A stretch of DNA of 64,000 bases from assembly GCA_023418915.1 (NCBI GenBank), contig JAEZYU010000063.1, positions 167,919-231,918 of the forward strand. Direction: 5' to 3'. Shown piece by piece: positions 32,709 to 42,388 of the stretch. A model generated the notes under the pieces. That model had not been told where the DNA came from, did no database searches, and worked only from the letters and a program-made list of their open reading frames with translations. Positions within the stretch are counted from its first letter, which is position 1. Each line of letters begins with the position of its first letter. A program made the translations under genes and the position numbers. Source of the stretch: Bacillota bacterium. GTDB taxonomy: Bacteria > Bacillota > Clostridia > Acetivibrionales > DTU013.

Positions 32709-32710
32709 AT

Positions 32711-33709
32711 ATGTATGAGGTTGCCAGAGCCACGATAAATGAACGGCGGGCATTATTTAGAAATACATCTCAGAAAATGAATGTCCATGAAGCCATCATA
32801 GAAAAGGATTTTTGGGTGTGTGTTACTCTTGATTACCTGTTTCAAAGATGCATTTACAAGAATAGTTTTGCTTTTAAAGGTGGGACATGTTTATCAAAGG
32901 CCTACAATCTCATCCAACGTTTTTCAGAGGATATAGATTTGATTCTTGATTGGCGTGTTCTGGGATATAGAATGACTGAACCATGGGACGTGCGGAGTAA
33001 AACCAAACAGGAAGAGTTTAATAGAGAGGCAAATGAGAGAACCATACTATTCTTGCAAGATACTTTGCTTCCTCAAATAACTGAGGAACTATCAGACATA
33101 ATTGGTGAGAAGGCTGAATTGTCAATTAATAAAGATGACCCTCAAACAATAATCTTCAATTATCCTCATATATTCACCGCTGAAGCTATCTTGCAAGGGA
33201 TAAAACTCGAAATAGGAGCATTGGCTGCATGGAGCCCGGTAAGTGTGAAAACAATTACTCCATACGCAGCAGAAATGTATAGCAGAGCTTTTAAAAAACC
33301 AAATACAGAAGTTTTAACAGTTGAACCGGAACGGACATTTTGGGAAAAGGCAACTATCCTGCACCATGAAGCAAACCGTCCGGTGAACTCATTAATGCCA
33401 CAAAGATATTCCAGACACTATTACGATTTATACTGCATCGCCAAAACAGAAGTTAAAGACCGGGCATTAAGCAACTTTGAGTTGTTAAGAAAGGTTGCCG
33501 AATTCAAAATGAGGTTTTATCCAAGAGGCTGGGCCAGATATCAAGATGCAAAGCCAGGTACACTCAAGCTCTTGCCACCTGCTCATAATATAAACCTATT
33601 AGAAGAGGACTATGAAAATATGAGGGAAATGATTTTCGGACCGTGCCCTGGATTCAAGGAAATGGTGGATGCACTTACCAAGCTTGAAAATGAAATCAAC
33701 ACATCATAA
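32711..33709 (+). CDS. abiEii: AbiEii nucleotidyltransferase toxin
   Basis: 332 residues. The DNA polymerase beta-like nucleotidyltransferase motif is FKGGTCLSKAYNLIQRFSED then IDLIL (GG...S...DxD form), with EKATILHHEANR and SRHYYDLYCI downstream, the pattern of AbiEii/COG2253 toxins. The toxin transfers nucleotides to RNA targets, blocks growth and aborts phage infection. It is co-translated with AbiEi. Confidence 0.87.
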   Translation: MYEVARATINERRALFRNTSQKMNVHEAIIEKDFWVCVTLDYLFQRCIYKNSFAFKGGTCLSKAYNLIQRFSEDIDLILDWRVLGYRMTEPWDVRSKTKQEEFNREANERTILFLQDTLLPQITEELSDIIGEKAELSINKDDPQTIIFNYPHIFTAEAILQGIKLEIGALAAWSPVSVKTITPYAAEMYSRAFKKPNTEVLTVEPERTFWEKATILHHEANRPVNSLMPQRYSRHYYDLYCIAKTEVKDRALSNFELLRKVAEFKMRFYPRGWARYQDAKPGTLKLLPPAHNINLLEEDYENMREMIFGPCPGFKEMVDALTKLENEINTS

Positions 33710-33746
33710 AATGCTTTGAATAGAAATCCTGAAAGAAGGCGATGAG

Positions 33747-34370
33747 ATGATATACTATACTGCTGATCAACATTTTGGCCATTCAAATATAATTGGTTTA
33801 TGTAATCGTCCTTATAATGATATAGCAGAGATGGATGAAACTTTAATAATGAATTGGAATAGTGTGGTTTCTGCTGATGATGTAGTATATATTCTTGGAG
33901 ATCTGGTGTTCCGAAGTGATAAGCATGCAAGCTATTATATAGAAAGACTTAATGGTGTAAAGCATTTGGTTATAGGCAACCATGATCATAAATGGATAAA
34001 AAACTGTAATCTCCAGAAATATTTTGCGTCAGTTTCATACTACCTGGAAATAAAGGATAATGAAAGACGTGTTGCACTAAGCCATTATCCCATGCTCTCA
34101 TGGGGTGGTGCAGCGAGAGGGGCTTTGCATGTGCATGGGCACATACACAATAAAAGGGAAGGTCTTGTGTTTGAAACATTAAAGAAAATGGATAATGCAT
34201 TAAATGCAGGTGTAGAGATAAACGAATACAAGCCAGTCACATTAGATGAGCTTACCTCAAATAATATAAGATATAAAGGCTCTAAAGCCGAAATGCAAGA
34301 ATTCCTTCATGAACCCATTGACAAATTGGAAAATATATGTAAGAATACTGTAAAAGGTGAGCATGCATAA
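33747..34370 (+). CDS. metallophosphoesterase
   Basis: 207 residues of the calcineurin-like superfamily. Metal ligands are visible: ADQHFGHSN (D-x-H), GDLVFR, GNHDHKW (GNHD), LSHYP and HVHGHIHNKR (GHxH). Small members of this group act on phosphodiesters or nucleotides. It starts 38 bases after abiEii and could belong to its operon. The substrate is unknown. Confidence 0.87.
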   Translation: MIYYTADQHFGHSNIIGLCNRPYNDIAEMDETLIMNWNSVVSADDVVYILGDLVFRSDKHASYYIERLNGVKHLVIGNHDHKWIKNCNLQKYFASVSYYLEIKDNERRVALSHYPMLSWGGAARGALHVHGHIHNKREGLVFETLKKMDNALNAGVEINEYKPVTLDELTSNNIRYKGSKAEMQEFLHEPIDKLENICKNTVKGEHA

Positions 34371-34426
34371 GAGTTAAAAGCTTGAGCTGCATGGGGGCAT
34401 GGAAGCCCTACACGTGGATAATTTAC

Positions 34427-34463
34427 CCCACGGAGTCACATAAAGTGATTCTGTGGGTTTTTT
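34427..34463 (+). terminator. strong Rho-independent terminator
   Basis: CCCACGGAGTCAC and GTGATTCTGTGGG pair with two wobble or mismatched positions around ATAAA, then six T. It ends the abiE/phosphoesterase unit. Confidence 0.8.
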
Positions 34464-34523
34464 GCATCTTGCGAGTAAGTTGGATTTAGGTATAAATAGA
34501 CACTGGATAATATTTTAAGAGGT

Positions 34524-35002
34524 ATGATTATGCAAATGGACTGGTTATTTAAAGATGAAAGGCATATCTGTAATTTTAGAACCGTTGGGGTATTGATTAA
34601 AAATAATAAGATCCTGGTGCAACGTGATAAAGATGGATCGGAATATGCTTTGCCGGGAGGGCATGTCAAGATAGGTGAATCTTCGATTGATTCACTTATA
34701 CGGGAATACAAAGAAGAAACAGAGATATAATCTGTGAAAGGTTGATTTGGGTGGAAGAATGCTTCTGGGAGTGGAACAAAAAGAAGACAAGTACAATTGC
34801 ATTTTACTATTTGATAAGCTTATGCAACAACACAGATATTCCGGATAGCGGCGATTTCGTTTCTCAAAAGGATAATTGTAATGTTGTATTGGGATGGGTT
34901 CCATTTGAGGAACTCAAGTCATTGACTATATACCCTTCATTTCTGAAAGAAAAAATTTATAATATAGGTAATTATACAGAACATTTTATAACCAAAGAAT
35001 AA
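34524..35002 (+). pseudogene. frameshifted NUDIX hydrolase
   Basis: The first frame (from 34524) has a normal NUDIX box start (LPGGHVKIGESSIDSLIREY, KEETE), then stops at 34730. A one-base shift at about 34717-34722 gives DIICERLIWVEECFWEWNKK and runs to the C-terminus at 35002. Together these make a complete NUDIX protein of about 158 residues. A sequencing error is possible. Confidence 0.7.
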
Positions 35003-35135
35003 CCATAAAAATTTAAAGTATCGTGTAGTATCAAAATTCGGAGAAATAGCAGATTGATTATTAGGCATGAAAAAGGTAGCTCATGGTGGCAAAGAGCATT
35101 CTATTTATGATTTATGACTATATGGGGTGTGAAAC

Positions 35136-35600
35136 ATGGAGATAAAACTGCAAAAAGCACATATAAGTGATTGTGAAAAAATACATATAATGCAAGTTAA
35201 ATCTTTTAAGCATTTGCTTGATAAATATAATGATATTAACACAAATCCTGGTGCGGAGTCCTTAGAAAAAGTAATTGGCAGAATGAAACAAGATTTCACC
35301 GACTATTATTTTATCCAGCTTAATGAAGAGAATATTGGTGCAATTAGAATTTTACGATTACAAGGGAATGTATTTAGAATTTCACCTATGTTCATTTTAC
35401 CGGAATTTCAAGGTAAAGGTCTTGCGCAACAAACCATTAAGGCTGTTGAAGCATTGTATCCACAAGCTAAAGGTTGGCGACTTGATACAATTAAGGAAGA
35501 AACAAAACTTTGTCATCTATATGAGAAAATGGGCTATAAGAGAACTGGCAAAGAGGAAGTCCTTCAAGATAATATGACAATTGTTCATTTTGTTAAATGA
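35136..35600 (+). CDS. GNAT family acetyltransferase
   Basis: 154 residues. The motif FILPEFQGKGLAQQTIKAVE is the acetyl-CoA loop, and CHLYEKMGYKRTGKEEV ends the fold. A GTGTGAAAC context precedes the start and the ribosome site is weak. The IS110 left end begins eight bases after its stop. The substrate is unknown. Confidence 0.82.
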   Translation: MEIKLQKAHISDCEKIHIMQVKSFKHLLDKYNDINTNPGAESLEKVIGRMKQDFTDYYFIQLNEENIGAIRILRLQGNVFRISPMFILPEFQGKGLAQQTIKAVEALYPQAKGWRLDTIKEETKLCHLYEKMGYKRTGKEEVLQDNMTIVHFVK

Positions 35601-35726
35601 GTGTAATGGAGCATTCCTGTAAAGAAAATAAATGGACTTTGAAAAAATAGATGCCACGCTGTACAATTTGAAATGTGAGTTGCCGCTCAAGTAACCACAA
35701 ATCAAATAACACAGGAGGCATCATGT

Positions 35727-37001
35727 ATGAAGCGTACACAAAATGAGAAGATTTTGCAAATCAAAAATGAGACATTAGTAGTAGGAATTGACATTGGAAA
35801 GGAGACACATTATGCAAGAGCCTTTGATTTCAGGGGGATCGAGCAATCAAAGCTCCTTCGATTCAGCAACACAAATCAAGGATATGAAGCCCTTGAGAGC
35901 TGGATGCAGGAAATAATGAAGGAGAAAGGAAAAACCGAGGCAACGGTAGGTTTTGAGCCTACAGGCCATTACTGGTTTACGCTGGGAGACCATCTACAAA
36001 GAAAAGGGCATCACTTAGGCATTGTGAATCCATTCCATGTTAAGTGCACCAGAGAGCTTGATGACAATAGCCAGACAAAGAATGATAGAAAAGATCCCAA
36101 AACCATAGCAATGTTGGTCAAGGACGGCAGGTTCAGGGAGGTGTACATACCGGAGGACGTTTACCAGGAGCTTCGTGAAGCGGTCAGTGAAAGGGAGCGG
36201 CTTGTTGAGCAAATGATAAGCTTGAGCAATCAGGTGATACGTTGGCTCGACATAAGGTTTCCGGAGTTTAACGAAGTGTTTAAGAAATGGAGCGGGCTGG
36301 CAGCACTGTTGACGCTGAAAAACTTTCCAACACCTGCAAAAGTGATGTTAGCGGGTGTTGAAGGAATCGTTAGGATATGGGGAAAGGGAATGAAGAAACC
36401 CAGCAGTAAAAAGGCAGAAAGGCTTTTTAAGCTAGCTTCGGAATCCATTGGAAGAACAGCTGGAAGTGAAGCGGCAGAAGCAGCTTTGCAGAACCTGTTG
36501 AAACAGTATGAAATGGTGCTTGAGCAAATACAGGTAATAGAAAAGCTGATGCAAGAGTTGCTCTTACGGGTACCGAATGCGTCAAAGCTTGTGGACATCA
36601 AAGGGATCGGTATGGTGACAGCTGCGGTCATTGTCAGCGAAATCGGAGATATCAGCCGGTTTAAAGATCCCAGGCAGATACAGAAGATGGCTGGACTAAG
36701 CTTGCGGGAGAATAGTTCTGGCAAGCATAAAGGGAAAACGACGATAAGTAAACGGGGACGAAAACGCTTAAGAGAAGGACTTTTCAAGTCTATCATAACC
36801 ATGTTGGCGACGAATCAGGAATTTCGGATGCTGCACCAAAGGAATCTTAACAGAGAAAAGAAACCTCTTAACAAAATGGAATCCATTATCGCCTTATGTG
36901 GCAAGCTTATTCGAGTTATTTTTGCAATATTGACAAAGGGTAATGACTACGATGCGAACAGAATGATAAGTGACATGAACAGGTCGATGAAGGCTGCTTA
37001 A
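35727..37001 (+). CDS. IS110 family transposase (DEDD recombinase)
   Basis: 424 residues. The N-terminal RuvC-like DEDD domain (VVGIDIGKETHYARAFDFRG, GFEPTGHYWFTLGDHL, NDRKDPKTIA) and the C-terminal Tnp20 domain with catalytic serine region (IKGIGMVTAAVIVSEIGDIS, KMAGLSLRENSSGKHKGKT) are complete. IS110 enzymes recombine DNA under guidance of a bridge RNA. The ATG at 35727 is supported by the second copy, which also reads AGGAGGCAT then ATGAAG. Confidence 0.92.
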   Translation: MKRTQNEKILQIKNETLVVGIDIGKETHYARAFDFRGIEQSKLLRFSNTNQGYEALESWMQEIMKEKGKTEATVGFEPTGHYWFTLGDHLQRKGHHLGIVNPFHVKCTRELDDNSQTKNDRKDPKTIAMLVKDGRFREVYIPEDVYQELREAVSERERLVEQMISLSNQVIRWLDIRFPEFNEVFKKWSGLAALLTLKNFPTPAKVMLAGVEGIVRIWGKGMKKPSSKKAERLFKLASESIGRTAGSEAAEAALQNLLKQYEMVLEQIQVIEKLMQELLLRVPNASKLVDIKGIGMVTAAVIVSEIGDISRFKDPRQIQKMAGLSLRENSSGKHKGKTTISKRGRKRLREGLFKSIITMLATNQEFRMLHQRNLNREKKPLNKMESIIALCGKLIRVIFAILTKGNDYDANRMISDMNRSMKAA

Positions 37002-37330
37002 CAGCTGGAGATTGGCATTTGAGTTGATTGTGGGGGGACTCTGACGACCGCAACAGAGAAAGCTACATTCACGAGATAGGAATCACTTTTGCAGTATTTG
37101 AACCTTGAAATGTAGAGCCGGGGCAGTCAAGTTGAATTTTACCTTTAGGGCAAAGACCCAGCAGTGGAGCATGATTGACGTTCTACCTCTAGGATAAGCA
37201 GGACGAAGGAATTAGGCACATTGATGCCGGAAGACATGGGAGGTTTGCTACCTGGAGTTATGTGGAATCCCGATGGCCGAGACAGAAAAACACACGCGGT
37301 TTTATTTTATCTGCCTGAAAACACACAACT
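37002..37330 (+). ncRNA. candidate IS110 bridge-RNA region, right end
   Basis: No reading frame. The stretch after the transposase is long for a simple end and repeats the motif GGAGCAT (GTGGAGCATGATTGAC) found at the left tip. In the IS1111 subgroup the bridge RNA lies after the transposase. This is inference from family knowledge. The remaining 37331-37443 up to GrpB is blank. Confidence 0.35.
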
Positions 37331-37443
37331 ACCAGATTTATGCAATATCTAGAGGGAAAGCTCGAACAAATCAAAATGAAATACTGTGAGAATTAAAGAT
37401 ATTTGAAGAAAACGAGAGTATATTAAGGGAGGGCAACTAAAAC

Positions 37444-37968
37444 ATGACAACTATTATCGTAGAACCATATAACGCCGAATGGCCAAAGGAGTTTGTCAAA
37501 ATTCGTGAATTTATATGGCCGCATATTAAAGATAGTGCGCTTGATATAATTCATATTGGCAGCACAAGCGTCCCCGGTCTTGCCGCCAAGCCAATCATTG
37601 ATTTCAATATTATTATAGATTCATACGACGTATTTCCTAGGATTGTAGAGCAGTTAAAGAGTCTTGGTTACGAGCATGACGGCGATGGTGGTGTCCCTAC
37701 ACGCGAGCGGTTCAAAGGTGGTCCACGGGATAATTTTATGGATTACAATATATATGTATGCCCAAAAAACAGCCCGGTGTTAGATGCTCAAATTTTATTT
37801 CGTGATTACTTGCGGCAGAACAATAGCACCAGAGATGAATACGCTGCCCTAAAGCAGTCACTTGCTGAAAAACACAGACACGATATTAATGCTTATGTAG
37901 ATGGTAAACATGAATTTATTATGCATATAGCTATAACTGCACTTAATCAGAGGAATAGCAAGGTATGA
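37444..37968 (+). CDS. GrpB / UPF0157 nucleotidyltransferase-like protein
   Basis: 174 residues. The motif IIHIGSTSVPGLAAKPIIDF is the GrpB signature (GSTSVPGLxAKPxID, a nucleotidyltransferase-fold active site). FRDYLRQNNSTRDEYAALKQ and the end agree. The reaction is unproven in the family; some fusions link it to CoA kinase or acetyltransferases. Ribosome site GGGAGGG. Single cargo gene next to the IS. Confidence 0.88.
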   Translation: MTTIIVEPYNAEWPKEFVKIREFIWPHIKDSALDIIHIGSTSVPGLAAKPIIDFNIIIDSYDVFPRIVEQLKSLGYEHDGDGGVPTRERFKGGPRDNFMDYNIYVCPKNSPVLDAQILFRDYLRQNNSTRDEYAALKQSLAEKHRHDINAYVDGKHEFIMHIAITALNQRNSKV

Positions 37969-38189
37969 AATGGCGACAGATGGAGCTTAAATAACCACCC
38001 ACTAATAAGCACAATAGGAAGTTAAATTGTTTTCTATCAACTTACAGGTATCCATTTGCTGAAAATCGGTAGATGGGCTTAGTGTAAGGTTAATAATGCT
38101 AATATGTTGATATAAAAAGAATTAATACTAATAGTTATAGTCAGCAAGGAATATCAAGCAAATTGTTGATTTTTATTATAAAATTATAC

Positions 38190-39074
38190 ATGGTGATGAA
38201 TGTGAACTGTTATGAAATCATAAAAAAATCAGTTGATTATTGTGAAAATAACCTTAAAAGCGATATTTCTGTAAATGAATTGTCTGATTTGTCAGGTTAT
38301 TCTATTTACCATTTTTGTAGACTGTTTCAAAGAGTAACAGGATGTAGTCCCATGGAATATATCAGAAAAAGGCGATTGACAAATGCTGCAATTGAAATAT
38401 TTACCAGCTTGGAATACATAAAAGATATTGGATACAAATGGGGTTTTAACTCACATGAAAATTTTATAAGAGCATTTAAAGGTCAGTTTGGGATATCTCC
38501 GTCACAGTACAGAGAAACGAAAAGCAGCCTTAATCTATTTCACAAAGTTGAAGTTTTAAAAAAGTGGAGTTTCGAAGATATTGGACCTGCTCCCAGGTTT
38601 ATAGCAAAGCCATCATTCAAACTAGCAGGATTCCTTAGCCGTACATCTTTCAAAAATAATAATAATTTTAAAAATGTACCACAACATTGGAATAAATATC
38701 ATGCAAATAAATTATTTGAAAAGATCGGGAAAGCTACAGATCCTTCTACCAGATGGGATATTGGGATGATTACAGATTATGATTTTAATAAAGGTGATTT
38801 CTCATACATTATAGGTATTGAGGTAGATGATTTTATAGGAGTAAATGACGAATGTGCAAAGATAACAGTACCATCTGCACATTATGCTGTATTCAACACC
38901 CCTCCGGCTGATACGGAATCATTTGTCAAAAATATTCATATGACTTGGAATTACATATATCACGTATGGCTGCCTCAAACAGGTTTTGAACATATGAAAA
39001 TACACGAATTTGAAACTTATTGCGAAGATTCTCATACTTATTCGGAGGAAATATGGATACCAATAGGTAGATAA
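38190..39074 (+). CDS. AraC family regulator with GyrI-like domain
   Basis: About 294 residues. Two helix-turn-helix units (SVNELSDLSGYSIYHFCRLF, YIKDIGYKWGFNSHENFIRA, SPSQYRETK) are followed by a GyrI-like effector domain (MITDYDFNKGDFSYIIGIEV, KITVPSAHYAVFNTP, WIPIG). The order resembles Rob/AdpA-type regulators with a ligand domain. The exact start is uncertain; no strong ribosome site is seen and 38163 is also possible. The next gene is a papain-like protein whose relatives are fused to an AraC domain at 17351, so the two are probably functionally linked. Confidence 0.82.
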   Translation: MVMNVNCYEIIKKSVDYCENNLKSDISVNELSDLSGYSIYHFCRLFQRVTGCSPMEYIRKRRLTNAAIEIFTSLEYIKDIGYKWGFNSHENFIRAFKGQFGISPSQYRETKSSLNLFHKVEVLKKWSFEDIGPAPRFIAKPSFKLAGFLSRTSFKNNNNFKNVPQHWNKYHANKLFEKIGKATDPSTRWDIGMITDYDFNKGDFSYIIGIEVDDFIGVNDECAKITVPSAHYAVFNTPPADTESFVKNIHMTWNYIYHVWLPQTGFEHMKIHEFETYCEDSHTYSEEIWIPIGR

Positions 39075-39131
39075 AAGATGAAAGCTTGTAGAAGTGGACT
39101 TAGATTATAAAATATTGACAGGAGGTTTGAA

Positions 39132-40106
39132 ATGAAAATTTTAAAAAATGTGGAACCCTACAAAATTAAGGAACCATTGTTTGAAGGTGTACGAGTAATT
39201 ATGACTTATCTTGGAGAAACATATTCACCAGAATACATTCAGGGAGTATCAGGAGCTGCTTTCCGTGTGGCAACAGGATGTCCCAGCAGGCCGACATGCT
39301 GTATGATGATGTGGACAACTGATCTTATCAGATTATTAGGGTATGAGTATAAGGAGTTTCCGTGTTATGGTCCTAACGGAGAGAGGCTTACTGAAAATAT
39401 GATTGTAGCAATTAAAGAGCAGATTGATGCAGGAAAACCGGTCCTGGTTTGGCATGCTATGACCAGCGCCGAGTGGGATGTAGTATGTGGTTATGATGAG
39501 GAAAATAGCATATTTTTTGGAAGAGGTTCATATTGGGGCTCTGAAACTGGATATCATTCAGAACCATGGGGTAGAGCTGAAAAGGCAGTGGAGATTTGTC
39601 CTGCATTTGGTGCTATTGTAATAGGTAAAAAGAAAAGTATATTTGATGCAAGTAGAACAGAGATAAATGCATTAACTGATGCAATAGCTCATGCAAGGAC
39701 TGTTAAGGATAAACCGGAGGAAGGTGGGTGGTACTCATACGAGGGAATACAAGCATTGAAAAAGTGGTCAGAAGCATATTCAAATCCTGGTAAGGACAGA
39801 GATCTGGCTGATGCATACTGCTTTGATATTTATCATTCAACACATGCTGCTGCACCTATATTTTTAAGAGAAATTGCATGCCATTTTAATGAGCCTGTAG
39901 AGAAATTATTACTTCAGGCTTCGAATTATATGCAAGAAGAAGCTGAAATATTTAAGAGCTGTGCCCCTTACCTAGGATGGAATTCACCTTGGGGAGTAAA
40001 TGAGGAAAGAAGCAAGGAGGTTGCACCACTTTTGGCTAAAGTTGCAGACCTTTATGAGAAAGCTATTGAATGCATTGAACAAGGATTACATTTATCAAGA
40101 GCATAG
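39132..40106 (+). CDS. papain-like (C39/BtrH-like) protein, partner of AraC regulator
   Basis: 324 residues, ribosome site GGAGG. The N-terminal 200 residues match the papain-like part of the fusion protein at 17351: GVSGAAFRVA, NMIVAIKEQIDAGKPVLVWH, and VVCGYDEENSIFFGRGS correspond in order. A helical tail (IAHARTVKDKPEEGG, AAAPIFLREIACHF) matches too. It may act as a thiol hydrolase or as a sensor that has lost catalysis; Cys residues occur in CPSRPTCC. No experimental function is known to me. Confidence 0.65.
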   Translation: MKILKNVEPYKIKEPLFEGVRVIMTYLGETYSPEYIQGVSGAAFRVATGCPSRPTCCMMMWTTDLIRLLGYEYKEFPCYGPNGERLTENMIVAIKEQIDAGKPVLVWHAMTSAEWDVVCGYDEENSIFFGRGSYWGSETGYHSEPWGRAEKAVEICPAFGAIVIGKKKSIFDASRTEINALTDAIAHARTVKDKPEEGGWYSYEGIQALKKWSEAYSNPGKDRDLADAYCFDIYHSTHAAAPIFLREIACHFNEPVEKLLLQASNYMQEEAEIFKSCAPYLGWNSPWGVNEERSKEVAPLLAKVADLYEKAIECIEQGLHLSRA

Positions 40107-40212
40107 AGTTCAGCTTCTTAAGTACTTACATAGTGTTATAGTGTATGTTAAAACTATGAGTAAGGTTGAACATGATTTCAGATTCTTTGTATTTTTACAT
40201 GTGAGGTGGATT

Positions 40213-41301
40213 ATGAAAGAAAAAATGATAGAATTTCTTCTTAACAATGCCAATCCTTCAATTAAACGCCGCGTAAAGAGTGAGATTCTAAACAGTTTAA
40301 CACCGCAAGAGGCGATGCAATATCAAGAACAAATTATGCGAGAACCGAATATCAAGCGGTGCCTTGCCTGCCAGCTTGAAAACGGCTGGTTTGGTTATGG
40401 TTTTCATGGAACAGGTAAAAGTATCGGGCAGTTTGAAAATCAGGAAACCTGCACGAAATATCTTGGTGAAAAGGCTGTTGATAAAGACACACCAGCGCTT
40501 AAGCGGTCAATGGAAGCATTTGCACATATTCCACTTAGCGATTGGTGTTATGGAACTAAAGGGAGATTATTTGACGAATTTAAATATGCAGCTAATGGTC
40601 AAAATCTAATCCGTTGTGCTTGTATTGCTAGAGCTGGGTATGATGATGTGATTGACATTGCACCTCAGATTCAATTATCGTTGGATTCGTTCAAACGTGT
40701 ACTTGAAGTCGATTCGGTGCTCGATATATCACGCCCCATTCTTGGAGGAAAAAAACGTGTTTTCAATGACAATGAAAAGTGGCCATGTCGTTACCATCTT
40801 GATATTTTGGCACATACTGATTCTTGGAAAAACGAAGAAAACATCAAAATCATTGCAGATTCTGTTACAAAGATGATGAAAGCAGATCGCCCGGAGCTCA
40901 TCAACTACTTTCCAAATTTGTGGGTAGGTTATTCCCTCGGCCCCCTCGGTGGCTTCCCATCACAAGGGTTGACTGTAAAAGCAACCTGCCTTCTGCCAAG
41001 CCCCATGTCAATTCCATATCGCGATAAGCCTGAGCTTTATAGTTTTGAATACATTGAATGGTTTGCCAGATGTGGTGTTGTACCATATATACCGGCTTTG
41101 AGGAAAGCTGTAGATGATATTGCAAATGCTGTAGACAATGATGGAATTTGCTGTATTCCAGTGTTAGAGGATATTTTCAAAGGTTGGGGGCCATATTCGG
41201 GGTTGCAGTTAGAGGTTGATTGGAAATCAAAGGTTCGCAAAAAATGTGATATAACATTCAGAGCGTTATTAATCCTTCATTATTCTAACATCATGGTATA
41301 A
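40213..41301 (+). CDS. alpha/alpha-toroid-like protein (prenyltransferase/squalene-cyclase repeat-like)
   Basis: 362 residues from the ATG at 40213 (GAGGTGG before it). Repeated helical units with NGWFGYGFHGTGKSIGQFEN, IPLSDWCYGTKGRLFD and PILGGKKRVFNDNEKWPCRY look like the toroid repeats of squalene cyclases and related proteins, although the catalytic DxDD motif is absent. The role is unknown. It is the third gene of a + strand run (AraC, papain-like, toroid). The frame is open far upstream into the previous gene, but that part is not homologous-looking. Confidence 0.55.
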   Translation: MKEKMIEFLLNNANPSIKRRVKSEILNSLTPQEAMQYQEQIMREPNIKRCLACQLENGWFGYGFHGTGKSIGQFENQETCTKYLGEKAVDKDTPALKRSMEAFAHIPLSDWCYGTKGRLFDEFKYAANGQNLIRCACIARAGYDDVIDIAPQIQLSLDSFKRVLEVDSVLDISRPILGGKKRVFNDNEKWPCRYHLDILAHTDSWKNEENIKIIADSVTKMMKADRPELINYFPNLWVGYSLGPLGGFPSQGLTVKATCLLPSPMSIPYRDKPELYSFEYIEWFARCGVVPYIPALRKAVDDIANAVDNDGICCIPVLEDIFKGWGPYSGLQLEVDWKSKVRKKCDITFRALLILHYSNIMV

Positions 41302-41443
41302 GCATAATCGGGAATTGTTTTACATTCTTTATACAACTCTCATTTTAGTTGTTTTTTCCTCAACAAATGTGTAATGGTGATTTCATGTTGTTTGTAGTAT
41401 GGTTATTACAGAAGCTTCTAAAAAATATAAAGGAGTAATAACT

Positions 41444-42229
41444 ATGGATATCAGAATTGGTGAAAATCTTCGAAAACTCAGAACAAAAAACGAACTTACA
41501 CAAGAACAACTTGCTGAAGTACTCGGTGTATCACCACAAGCAATCAGCCGTTGGGAGAATAACTCTACTTATCCCGATATCACAATGCTTCCGAGTATTG
41601 CAAATTAATATAATATATCAATTGATGAACTGATGGGAATGAATGAAATTCGAAATGCCGCAAAGATAAACAGCATATTTTCCATAGTCCATGAATATAA
41701 GTCAAACGGATTGATAGAAGAAGCTATCCAAACGCTTAGAGAGGCAATAAAAGTATACCCTAACAATTATGGATTTTTGTCTGAACTTGCAATAGCATTA
41801 ACGTTAAAAATCAATACTGATACGGAATATGAGTTAGTTAATGAAGCTATTGCACTATCCGAACGCGTGCTTATAAATAGTACAAGTGAAAAACTTAGAA
41901 GTACAACTAGAGCAAATCTCTGCTTTTTATATTTAAAAGCAAATGAAAACGAAAAGGCTATGAATTTAGCTAAGTCATTACCTCATGTCTGGGAGTGCCG
42001 AGAAATGCTGCTGCCAGACATGTTAAGTGGCAATGAATATGATGCTGAATTAAGAAAAGGGATAATCACTATAATCTTTATCATCAGCCAGAAAATTAAA
42101 AATTCTAAAAACTTTAATCTTTCAGGAAATGATAAAACAATTGCTATTGGGCCGTGTACCAATTCTGATGATGATTTGAAAGTAAAAATAGAATTACTAA
42201 TGCAATTCCTTGATATAGCTTCTCCATAA
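41444..42229 (+). pseudogene. XRE regulator with TPR-like domain, split by a stop codon
   Basis: It starts at 41444 after AAGGAG with an XRE helix-turn-helix (LTQEQLAEVLGVSPQAISRW). An in-frame TAA at 41606-41608 stands between SIAN and YNISIDELMGMN, where related proteins have an unbroken IANYxNIS. After the stop, a TPR-like helical domain (IVHEYKSNGLIEEAIQTLRE) runs to 42229. One base change would restore a 261-residue protein. The second half has a possible ATG restart at 41633. Confidence 0.65.
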
Positions 42230-42280
42230 ACGTTAGGGATGATATCCTACAACTAACCATTTGATAGTAACAACTACAAG

Positions 42281-42309
42281 AGAGCTTACCCACTGGGTAG
42301 GTTCTTTTT
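42281..42309 (+). terminator. Rho-independent terminator
   Basis: TTACCCA and TGGGTAG form the core of the stem, with AGAGC and GTTCT adding outer pairs, followed by TTTTT. It ends the XRE gene and separates it from the pilus-like operon. Confidence 0.65.
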
Positions 42310-42388
42310 ATTTGCTTAAATATTCAGTCTATACAATACAGCCATATATAAGTTTAAAAATTCACTCACAGAAGGAGGTGTGAAAAAA

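Larger units (their letters stand above)
35608..37330 (+). mobile_element. IS110 family insertion sequence
   Basis: The left end is set by comparison with a second copy at 63875: both begin GGAGCATTCCTGTAA after unrelated flanks. About 120 bases of non-coding left end precede the transposase and about 330 bases follow it. No terminal inverted repeat is seen, normal for IS110. The right boundary is approximate. The non-coding ends probably encode the bridge RNA known for this family. Confidence 0.7.

Noticed and set aside
36230..36802. 190-codon open frame opposite the IS110 transposase
   Set aside because: It is the antisense of a conserved transposase domain, with no start context.
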